From positions 1 through 5,631 of the forward strand of contig JAZQRF010000336.1 in the NCBI GenBank assembly GCA_045629485.1: 5,631 bases of DNA. Reading direction: 5' to 3'. Below the pieces are notes generated by a model, which did no database searches, was not told the origin of the DNA, and saw only the letters and a list, made by a program, of their open reading frames with translations. Below, in pieces: positions 1 to 5,631 of the stretch; the stretch's first letter is position 1, and each line of letters opens with the position of its first letter. The stretch comes from Pseudopedobacter sp045629485 (GTDB lineage Bacteria; Bacteroidota; Bacteroidia; Sphingobacteriales; Sphingobacteriaceae). The translations under genes were made by a program, and so were the position numbers.

Positions 1-113
1 CTGAAATATTCTAAGGTTTCCTTTTTCCCTATAGAATTATCTACCTTTTCGAATGTAAAAGATAGAAGTACGATTGAAAAAAGTAAAGCAAAAATATTCA
101 GACAGCGTTTCAT
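1..113 (-). CDS. N-terminus of an exported protein, cut by the left window edge
   Basis: Reading leftwards from an ATG at 113-111, the frame stays open for 37 complete codons to the window edge. The peptide begins MKRCLNIFALLFSIVLLSF and continues into a charged stretch rich in Lys and Glu. The basic start followed by about 15 hydrophobic residues is a typical Sec signal peptide or N-terminal anchor. There is no lipobox cysteine after the hydrophobic core (the only Cys is residue 4) and no clear Ala-X-Ala cleavage site. The start lies 18 bp after the stop of the membrane acyltransferase on the same strand, so the two are probably co-transcribed. No Shine-Dalgarno sequence precedes the ATG. 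Too little of the mature protein is present to assign a family; the position suggests another exported enzyme or surface protein of the same locus. Confidence 0.75.
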   Translation of the reverse strand, partial: MKRCLNIFALLFSIVLLSFTFEKVDNSIGKKETLEYF

Positions 114-131
114 GCTATTGTGACGGAGCTA

Positions 132-1241
132 TTAAAGTTTAAAAAATATTTTTCTTTTATATAGCCAATAACATAAGTACCATTCTGCAAATAAGGTAAC
201 TAAAGCAGCGGTAATTGCTATAATACCTGGATTTACTTGTAAAAGATTTAAAAATCCTCCTACAAATATTAAAACCACTCCATTAAACCACTGATTGCCA
301 ATTGTCTCAAAGAAGAGATAAATAAAAATGGCATTCATTCCCACTACTGTAATTATCCATGCATATTTAGTTTGCTTTTTAATATCATTTATCCAAAACA
401 ATAAGGCCATAATTAACAAACTCCACCCTCCAGAAACCAATACAAATGAGCTTGTACTTATACGTTTTATAATTGGTGTGATATTTAAAAAATGAATTAA
501 ATAACCACTGAATAATAGTACTAAACCCGCTACTATTAAATAGGTCATTTTTTTACCATTGTTTAAAGCAGATATTAAAAGCTTACCAGCCAAAACTCCC
601 CAAATGGTATGTGCAGCTGTAGGAATAAAGTTTATAGCAACCCAACCTCCTTCATTAATTTTCCCCATCATAAGCAAATCGGTATAACTACCAAAGTTTC
701 TTCCTTGTACAAAAGCCTCGTTATAATTAGGTATATCAAAAAACCTGTACATGGCTTCTGTAATTAATAATAAGAAAAATGTGAAACCTATTTGCCAGCT
801 GTAGGATTTATTGATAATTAAATAAGCAATTAGAGTAGTTATAGCTAATTGGGTTAATACATTCCATAGTTCCCAAACTAATTCGCCAGCGTATACACAA
901 TGTAAAGCTGTACCACATATAAATAACTTTAAACTCCTAGAAAGAATACTCTTAAAATTTTGCCCCCAGGTAACACCATTTTCAAACCTCCTGTTACAGG
1001 ATATAAATAATGCTGCACCTGCCATAAACATAAATCCTGGTTGTACCAGATCCCAAAAGGTAAATCCAACCCATTTGGCATGAGAAAACTGTTGAAGTAT
1101 TACCTCAAAGTTGTTGTTGGAGTCCAGCTTTTTAAGTGCCGCTACTACTTGACAGCTTTTAGCAGCAAGTAATATCATAATAAGTCCTCTAAAAACATCA
1201 AGAGATAATAATCTTTGCTTTTTTATTTGAATATCGCTCAT
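132..1241 (-). CDS. Membrane acyltransferase, HGSNAT-like / DUF5009 family
   Basis: A 369-residue integral membrane protein with about ten hydrophobic segments (roughly residues 14-30, 62-82, 102-118, 126-143, 150-163, 232-252, 262-284, 293-311, 318-335 and 338-360). The N-terminal RLLSLDVFRGL motif (10-20) is the hallmark of the HGSNAT/DUF1624/DUF5009 acyltransferases. The segment HAKWVGFTFWDLVQP (54-68) matches the loop of human heparan-alpha-glucosaminide N-acetyltransferase (HAxWxGxTxxDLVxP) that carries the active-site histidine, so His54 is the likely acetyl-accepting residue. Further family signatures are IPTAAHTIWGVLAGK (206-220), STSSFVLVSGGWSLL (262-276) and GMNAIFIYLFFE (301-312). 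The human enzyme moves acetyl from cytosolic acetyl-CoA across the membrane to a terminal glucosamine; the substrate of bacterial members is generally unknown. The ATG is 5 bp after the phosphoesterase stop, so the two are tightly coupled. No frameshift is seen; length is normal for the family. Confidence 0.87.
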   Translation of the reverse strand: MSDIQIKKQRLLSLDVFRGLIMILLAAKSCQVVAALKKLDSNNNFEVILQQFSHAKWVGFTFWDLVQPGFMFMAGAALFISCNRRFENGVTWGQNFKSILSRSLKLFICGTALHCVYAGELVWELWNVLTQLAITTLIAYLIINKSYSWQIGFTFFLLLITEAMYRFFDIPNYNEAFVQGRNFGSYTDLLMMGKINEGGWVAINFIPTAAHTIWGVLAGKLLISALNNGKKMTYLIVAGLVLLFSGYLIHFLNITPIIKRISTSSFVLVSGGWSLLIMALLFWINDIKKQTKYAWIITVVGMNAIFIYLFFETIGNQWFNGVVLIFVGGFLNLLQVNPGIIAITAALVTLFAEWYLCYWLYKRKIFFKL

Positions 1242-1246
1242 GCGCT

Positions 1247-2437
1247 TTATATTGTTAGATGATGGGCTATTTTACCCTCATCATTATAAATATCTAATTT
1301 TAAGTTTTTAGAATTTGCTTTAACTTTTATTAAAGCTCTTTTGCCGTCGTATGGCCCTCCTCCAATAACTATTGGATAGCTATGCGTTTCTTTATTGGCT
1401 TTATGAATTCCATGCACATGCCTGTGACCACAGATTAATAGATCTATATTTGCTTTATTAAATATTGGTCCCCAAACTTTTCTACAGTGCTGCTCGGCAT
1501 GCCAGTTATTTCCATAAAATAGAGGGATATGGGTGATTATGATTTTATACTTTGCATTTTTATATTCTTTCTTTTCAATTTCTTGTTTTAACCAATCTGC
1601 CTGTTCTTCACGATAGTTATCAAAGTCATTCAATCCGGCATAAACAGGATGATCATCTGGTTTATCTTCACCAGAATCTAGAACTATAATATACACCGGA
1701 CCATGCTGAAAAGAGAAATAGTACTTCTGGTCTGTTTTATTAATATACTTATTAAGGTTTCTGGCAAAAGTTCCTCTACTCTCATGATTACCTTTAGAAT
1801 AAATTATAGGAGTTTCTGGCGATATTACCGATAATGGCTTTAGTAAGTTATTTACAATCTGATCTTCATCGGTTAAATAATTAAACATATCACCATTTAA
1901 AAAAACGAAGTCGTTCTTTTCATTCTCGTTGAATTGCAGCAGGTGAGCGAAAGACTCAGGCCTATCATGAATATCATTAAACACTAAAAAAGAAATTTCA
2001 TCTTTTCTAGGATCAAACGTTTCGAATTTGTAGATCTCACTCACTGCTGTATCGCCATAGGTTATATCATAAGGTTTATATTCTTTAATAACTTTTGAGC
2101 ACACACGATAGTAGTATGTCTTTTGAGGCTCTAGATTTACTAATTCAATAGCGTGTATGGTGTTATTGGCCTCTACCATACCATGATTAATTGTTTTTGC
2201 TATTTTGCCAAGATTTTCTGACTTCTCGCCATATTCTACCCAACTAAAAGATGGCAACTCTGTTATCCACCTTATAGTAATAGAATTTTGATTTGGCATT
2301 TGTAAATATGGCTTGGTTTTTAATGGTTGATTACCAGAAAGTACTGATGGCCTTTTAGCCAAACCATTAAATGAGCTTAAACTAAGTAACCCTAATGTGC
2401 CAAGAAAAGAAAGGAAATTTCTACGGTCTGGTTTCAT
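1247..2437 (-). CDS. Tat-exported calcineurin-like metallophosphoesterase with PAP-like N-terminal domain
   Basis: A 396-residue exported phosphoesterase. The start MKPDRRNFLSFLGTLGLLSL is a twin-arginine leader (RR at 5-6, hydrophobic core 8-22). Residues about 40-140 form a fibronectin-III-like domain of the kind that precedes purple acid phosphatase catalytic domains (KPYLQMPNQNSITIRW at 42-57, then LEPQKTYYYRV at 102-112). The catalytic domain follows from about 148, with the complete metallophosphoesterase metal-ligand set: Asp155-x-His157, Gly182-Asp183, Gly216-Asn217-His218-Glu219, His303, and Gly337-His338-x-His340. It should bind two metals and cleave a phosphomonoester or phosphodiester outside the cytoplasm; the substrate cannot be read from sequence. 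The first motif is DxH rather than the DxG of true purple acid phosphatases, and the tyrosine of GDxxY is not in place, so 'purple acid phosphatase' would be an over-call. No Shine-Dalgarno sequence is present before the ATG. It follows a hairpin and runs almost directly into the acyltransferase gene. Confidence 0.88.
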   Translation of the reverse strand: MKPDRRNFLSFLGTLGLLSLSSFNGLAKRPSVLSGNQPLKTKPYLQMPNQNSITIRWITELPSFSWVEYGEKSENLGKIAKTINHGMVEANNTIHAIELVNLEPQKTYYYRVCSKVIKEYKPYDITYGDTAVSEIYKFETFDPRKDEISFLVFNDIHDRPESFAHLLQFNENEKNDFVFLNGDMFNYLTDEDQIVNNLLKPLSVISPETPIIYSKGNHESRGTFARNLNKYINKTDQKYYFSFQHGPVYIIVLDSGEDKPDDHPVYAGLNDFDNYREEQADWLKQEIEKKEYKNAKYKIIITHIPLFYGNNWHAEQHCRKVWGPIFNKANIDLLICGHRHVHGIHKANKETHSYPIVIGGGPYDGKRALIKVKANSKNLKLDIYNDEGKIAHHLTI

Positions 2438-2450
2438 GTAAATTGGTGAG

Positions 2451-2486
2451 GATAAAACACCTGTTCAATATAAACTGAACAGGTGT
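2451..2486 (-). terminator. Probable intrinsic terminator after the GH109 gene
   Basis: A perfect 11-bp inverted repeat, ACACCTGTTCA (2457-2467) and TGAACAGGTGT (2476-2486), encloses an 8-base loop. Read on the minus strand, it begins 13 bases after the glycosidase stop codon and the descending arm runs into TTTTAT. Read on the plus strand, it is followed by GGAATAAAAT with no T-run, so it fits termination of the leftward transcript only. The T-run is short, so termination may be incomplete and some transcripts may continue into the phosphoesterase gene, which starts 19 bases past the stem. Confidence 0.65.
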
Positions 2487-2499
2487 GGAATAAAATTTC

Positions 2500-3921
2500 T
2501 TATGCTTTTAATTGTGTGGTGCCACCTTTTTCTAAAGTAATATCCACCGGCATGTTAGTCTTCCATGATCCTCTGGTAAAATCGGGGATGTCTACAGAAT
2601 TAGATCTATTTTTAATAGATTCTTCGCTTAGAGGAACGATTACACTCCATAAAGCAGCATCGTAAACATCCTGATCTAATGGCAACCCGTTTCTTAAACA
2701 ATCAATCAACCGCCAATTCATCAAAGTATCCATACCCCCATGACCACCAATTTTCTTTGCCATTTCACCTACTTTTTTCACTATCTCTGGTTGATATTTT
2801 TCTTCTAATAGCTTAACATCTTCTGGTGACAACCAACCTTTATGACTGGTTGATATTTTACCGGGTAATGGGTATTTAAGAGCAGAGGCTTTAGTTCCAC
2901 TTATTTTATGAATTCTAGAATAAACATTTGGAGAGGATACATCATGTTGTATCATGATGGTTTTTCCTTTAAAAGTTTTTATTGTAGTGGTATTCATATT
3001 ACCTCTAAATTTCATTTTCGCATAAGGTGCATAAAATGAATCTTTGGCAGCTAATTCCTTTGCTCTTGCTTGCATAGAAAAGTCTTCACTTGATACCGAA
3101 TTTAAAAACTCTAATTTATCACCTCTATTGATATCCATTACTTGACAAACAGGACCAATACCATGTGTTGGATATAAACTACCATTAAGACGCCCGTTTT
3201 CTTTTAAACGCCACATATCCTGGTAACCTTCTTTACTGAAATTTAAGTCCATTAGGTCATGAATATAAGCACCCTCTGTATGCACAATTTCTCCGAAGAA
3301 ACCCTGTCTGGCCATATTTAGTGTTAATAATTCGAAGAAATCATAACAACAATTTTCCAGCATCATACAATGCTTTTTTGTTCTTTCTGATGTTTCTACT
3401 AATTTCCAACAGTCCTCAACAGTTAAAGCTGCTGGCACTTCTACCGCAACATGCTTGCCTTTCTCCATAGAATATAAAGACATTGGGGTATGCAAATCCC
3501 AAGGCGTACATATATAGACTAAATCAATGTCTTTTCTATCAATTACCTTTTTCCACTCATTTAAGTCGCCAGAAGCATATACCTCCGGATTTTGGCCTGT
3601 ATTTTCTAATAAGCCCAACACTTTTTTAGCTTTTTCGGGAACGATATCGCAAATAGCTTTAATTTCTACTCCTTCTATTTTCGATAATCCTCTGATATGA
3701 GCAGATACCCTCATACCTAAGCCTATAACCGCAACTCTAACAGTAGATATCTTAGGTGCAGCATAACCACACATATTAAAATGCTGTTTCTGGGAAATTC
3801 CTTTACTAAAAAAACCTTTATCTCCGTAAGTTTTATCTGCAGCTTTAACAATTCCACTGCCTAATAAACTAAAACCTGCTAATCCTGTTAGCTTAAGAAA
3901 ATTTCTACGATTGTCTCTCAT
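2500..3921 (-). CDS. GH109 family NAD-dependent glycosidase (alpha-N-acetylgalactosaminidase type), Tat-exported
   Basis: A 473-residue protein with a Gfo/Idh/MocA fold. MRDNRRNFLKLTGLAGFSLL is a twin-arginine leader (RR at 5-6, FLK at 8-10). The Rossmann domain (about 60-185) starts VRVAVIGLGMR, with an acidic residue (Asp92) ending the second strand, as expected for NAD(H) binding. Landmarks shared with the characterised Elizabethkingia GH109 enzyme, as I recall it, are TPWDLH (139-144), MLENCCY (187-193), YIHDL (219-223), YPTHGIGP (250-257), MDINRG (262-267), GGHGGMD (392-398), PLSEESI (430-436) and IPDFTRGSWK (445-454). Glu189, Tyr219, His221, Tyr250, His253 and His394 are the probable active-site residues. 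GH109 enzymes use tightly bound NAD to oxidise C3 of the sugar transiently and eliminate the aglycone. The substrate is predicted to be a terminal N-acetylgalactosaminide or related N-acetylhexosaminide; automated pipelines may call it only an oxidoreductase. The third glycine of GxGxxG is Val72. A probable terminator follows. Confidence 0.88.
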   Translation of the reverse strand: MRDNRRNFLKLTGLAGFSLLGSGIVKAADKTYGDKGFFSKGISQKQHFNMCGYAAPKISTVRVAVIGLGMRVSAHIRGLSKIEGVEIKAICDIVPEKAKKVLGLLENTGQNPEVYASGDLNEWKKVIDRKDIDLVYICTPWDLHTPMSLYSMEKGKHVAVEVPAALTVEDCWKLVETSERTKKHCMMLENCCYDFFELLTLNMARQGFFGEIVHTEGAYIHDLMDLNFSKEGYQDMWRLKENGRLNGSLYPTHGIGPVCQVMDINRGDKLEFLNSVSSEDFSMQARAKELAAKDSFYAPYAKMKFRGNMNTTTIKTFKGKTIMIQHDVSSPNVYSRIHKISGTKASALKYPLPGKISTSHKGWLSPEDVKLLEEKYQPEIVKKVGEMAKKIGGHGGMDTLMNWRLIDCLRNGLPLDQDVYDAALWSVIVPLSEESIKNRSNSVDIPDFTRGSWKTNMPVDITLEKGGTTQLKA

Positions 3922-3964
3922 GAATATAATTTTGATCTTATTATTTATCTAGTAAATAAGTGTA

Positions 3965-5152
3965 TTAATTGTATAGTATTTTTTCTGAAACTCGCTTACC
4001 TGGTGTAGTTAAAGTTGCTACATAAACACCTCTTGTAATAGATACTGGTATAGTAATAATATGGTATCCTCCGGCTAAATTAACCTTAGCGTTATATATA
4101 ATATTTCCTGCTAAATCTGTTAACTGAAGTGTTGATGCTTCACTTGTATCACTGTAAATTCCCAATTCTAATTTTTCATTACTTTGTATTCCAGAGATTG
4201 TTAATGGAGAGTTTTTGATTTTAGATTTAACATCAATAATGTCAAATTCTGTTACTTTACCATCAAAATCTACCTGTTTAAGTTGATAGTAAATTATATT
4301 GCCATTCGGGTTATAATCTTTAAAAGAATAAGTATTTATTGCATCTGAATTTCCATTTCCTGAAACTGTTCCTATTTTTTCAAATACGTTTCCATTATCA
4401 GATCTAAAAACTTCAAAATGAGAATTATTTATTTCTGCATGAGTTACCCATTTCAATTCATTAAAGCTTTCACTACTTACCGCGGTGAATGAAGATAAAG
4501 TTACTGGTAAAGACCCGCCAATTGTAGGAACTTTTATAAATGATGAAGCTTCAGAAGCGGTTTTCTTTATAGGCAAATAAGATGGAGTTCCTTCAACAAT
4601 TATTGCGAAAGAAAAATAAGAATTTAAAGCTAATGGGCTTATTAGCTGAGAAATCATACTCTTTTTAAATGATAATTCTACAGCTTTATTTCCATTACCT
4701 AAAGTTACAAAATTAGAGATATTCATAATTTCGGCATAACCGTATCCCGAAACCTGATCAAAAAGCCAAGTACTAGGAGTCGCTCCTGAAAATTTATATA
4801 TCTTGCCAGTGGTTAATCTACCATCATAGTACATATCAATACCTGATTCTGTATAATTTCCTGAATTATTACCTGTACCAGCATTATCATCCATATTTAG
4901 ATAAATAGTTAACTTATTACCACTAGAAACTCCGATATCTAAATTAGAATTACCTTCAATATAAAAGTATATTTTATCTGCATCGCCAAAAGTCTTACAC
5001 CCTAATAATGAACCATCTCCATTTTGACCAGCCCATTGGATATTGGTCCAATCTGTAAAATTTCCGTCAACAGTAACTGTTTGCGCTATTGAGTTCTCTG
5101 CTGCTACAAAGGCAAAGAATAAAAAACAAATTTGTAAAAGTCTTTTTTTCAT
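3965..5152 (-). CDS. Secreted surface protein with T9SS type A C-terminal sorting domain
   Basis: A 395-residue complete protein. MKKRLLQICFLFFAFVAAENSIAQT is a Sec signal peptide, probably cut near residues 23-25. Residues about 25-212 form a beta-rich domain opening with VDGNFTDW (28-35), which resembles the start of CBM9/DOMON-like carbohydrate- or ligand-binding domains. It contains the acidic IYLNMDDNAGTG (83-94) and MYYDGRLTTGKIYKFSG (107-123). From LPVTLSSFTA (215-224) to about 305 comes a linker-type domain common in Bacteroidota surface proteins (ELKWVTHAEINNSHFEVFRS, 232-251). The end (about 325-395) is a T9SS type A sorting domain: LQLTDLAGNIIYNAKV, then RGVYVATLTTPGKRVSEKILYN-like spacing with the terminal Gly-Val-Tyr and Lys-Ile pattern. 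It should be exported across the outer membrane and anchored at the surface or released. No catalytic motif is visible; ligand binding is an inference. The N-terminal domain is a diverged paralogue of the neighbouring partial gene. Confidence 0.85.
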   Translation of the reverse strand: MKKRLLQICFLFFAFVAAENSIAQTVTVDGNFTDWTNIQWAGQNGDGSLLGCKTFGDADKIYFYIEGNSNLDIGVSSGNKLTIYLNMDDNAGTGNNSGNYTESGIDMYYDGRLTTGKIYKFSGATPSTWLFDQVSGYGYAEIMNISNFVTLGNGNKAVELSFKKSMISQLISPLALNSYFSFAIIVEGTPSYLPIKKTASEASSFIKVPTIGGSLPVTLSSFTAVSSESFNELKWVTHAEINNSHFEVFRSDNGNVFEKIGTVSGNGNSDAINTYSFKDYNPNGNIIYYQLKQVDFDGKVTEFDIIDVKSKIKNSPLTISGIQSNEKLELGIYSDTSEASTLQLTDLAGNIIYNAKVNLAGGYHIITIPVSITRGVYVATLTTPGKRVSEKILYN

Positions 5153-5229
5153 AAAATTATTATTAAAAGGTTAATTAATTCGTGTGTGGTCACATCATTA
5201 CGATTGTATGCCCTTATTCTCAATAATCC

Positions 5230-5631
5230 TTAATTACTAATAGCTGTACTTCCAATAGTTGCAATCTTAATTAATTTGGAAGATCGTGTTTTGGCTACTG
5301 GCAGCTCTCCGCCAAATCCATCTTTAAATGCAAAATTTATATAAGGTCCTAAATTCCCTAGAGCTTCCTTTTTAATAGAAAACTCAATAATATTTTTATC
5401 AGAATCGCTTACTACAGAAGAATATATTATCGAATTTGCCGCGAATGTGTGAACTGTAGAAGCCGTCCAGCCCCAAGTACTTTGGTTTTCACCAGTAAAT
5501 TGATAGAAACGACCACCAGTAAGTCTGCCATCGTACCAAAAATCAAATCCAGACCCTAGTGGATAATAACTTGACCTATACCCAGTCTTTAAGTTATCAT
5601 CAGTATCAATATAAATTGCCATCTTACTTTC
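5230..5631 (-). CDS. C-terminal part of a paralogous beta-rich secreted domain protein, cut by the right edge
   Basis: The frame is open to the window end: three codons (Glu-Ser-Lys) precede the first visible Met at 5622, and this stretch aligns with the interior of the neighbouring protein's domain (its residues about 78-90). The Met is therefore internal and the true start lies beyond the window. The 133 visible residues share with the neighbour the DDNxxTG motif, WYDGRLTGGRFYQFTG (YYDGRLTTGKIYKFSG there), the STW triplet, the SIKKEAL/SFKKSMI strand and the closing IKIATIG (IKVPTIG there). The protein stops five residues after GST, just where the neighbour passes into its linker and sorting domains, so it has no T9SS signal at its C-terminus. 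It may be periplasmic, a lipoprotein or exported in a complex; the missing N-terminus would decide. No enzyme motif is visible. It precedes the T9SS gene by 77 bp on the same strand. Confidence 0.8.
   Translation of the reverse strand, partial: ESKMAIYIDTDDNLKTGYRSSYYPLGSGFDFWYDGRLTGGRFYQFTGENQSTWGWTASTVHTFAANSIIYSSVVSDSDKNIIEFSIKKEALGNLGPYINFAFKDGFGGELPVAKTRSSKLIKIATIGSTAISN

Noticed and set aside
2483..2665. A 60-codon open frame on the plus strand.
   Set aside because: It lies almost wholly antisense within the 3' end of the GH109 gene, has no recognisable domain, and overlaps the terminator arm; it is a shadow frame.
3941..3959. AT-only inverted repeat TTATTTA / TAAATAA between the T9SS gene and the GH109 gene.
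   Set aside because: Seven A/T pairs only, no following T-run on the minus strand, and expected by chance in such AT-rich spacer; not supported as a terminator or operator.
5185..5194. Short palindrome TGTGGTCACA in the 77-bp spacer upstream of the T9SS gene.
   Set aside because: Only four paired bases per arm, and it does not have the spacing of a CRP-type site (TGTGA-N6-TCACA); too short to call an operator.
5153..5229. Search for a Bacteroidota-type promoter (TTTG and TAnnTTTG) or terminator in the spacer between the two paralogues.
   Set aside because: No convincing pair of elements at proper spacing and no strong hairpin were found.
5620..5622. The first visible ATG of the right-edge gene as its start codon.
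   Set aside because: The frame stays open upstream to the window edge, and the residues there align with the middle of the paralogous domain, so this Met is internal.

Overview
The window reads as a Bacteroidota chromosome segment, most likely a free-living Cytophagia-, Sphingobacteriia- or Flavobacteriia-like lineage. The evidence is the AT-rich sequence, the near absence of Shine-Dalgarno sequences before the start codons, a C-terminal type IX secretion (T9SS) sorting domain on one protein, and two adjacent exported enzymes with RRNFL twin-arginine leaders. All six genes recognised lie on the minus strand, so transcription runs from right to left. I saw no RNA gene, CRISPR array, insertion sequence or phage gene.

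In transcription order: (1) the 3' part of a gene entering from the right edge (5230-5631), encoding a beta-rich extracellular domain; (2) a complete paralogue of that domain fused to a linker domain and a T9SS sorting domain (3965-5152); (3) a Tat-exported, NAD-dependent glycosidase of family GH109, alpha-N-acetylgalactosaminidase type (2500-3921); (4) a hairpin with a short T-run, a probable intrinsic terminator (2451-2486); (5) a Tat-exported metallophosphoesterase with a purple-acid-phosphatase-like N-terminal domain (1247-2437); (6) a polytopic membrane acyltransferase of the HGSNAT/DUF5009 type (132-1241); (7) the first 37 codons of a further exported protein leaving at the left edge (1-113). 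Gaps between genes are 77, 43, 62, 5 and 18 bp, so the set is operon-like, with the hairpin as a likely partial or full break after the glycosidase.

Functionally this looks like a small cell-envelope glycan-processing locus. The T9SS protein would sit at the cell surface, while the glycosidase and phosphoesterase would act after Tat export in the periplasm or beyond. The membrane acyltransferase could pass acetyl groups from cytosolic acetyl-CoA to a terminal sugar. The pairing of an HGSNAT-like transacetylase with an N-acetylhexosaminidase-type enzyme suggests that acetylation may prepare an amino sugar for cleavage. That link is inference from families and gene order only. The most notable observations are that idea, the paralogous surface-domain pair with and without a sorting signal, the non-canonical active site of the phosphatase, and an unlisted secreted-protein start at the left edge.
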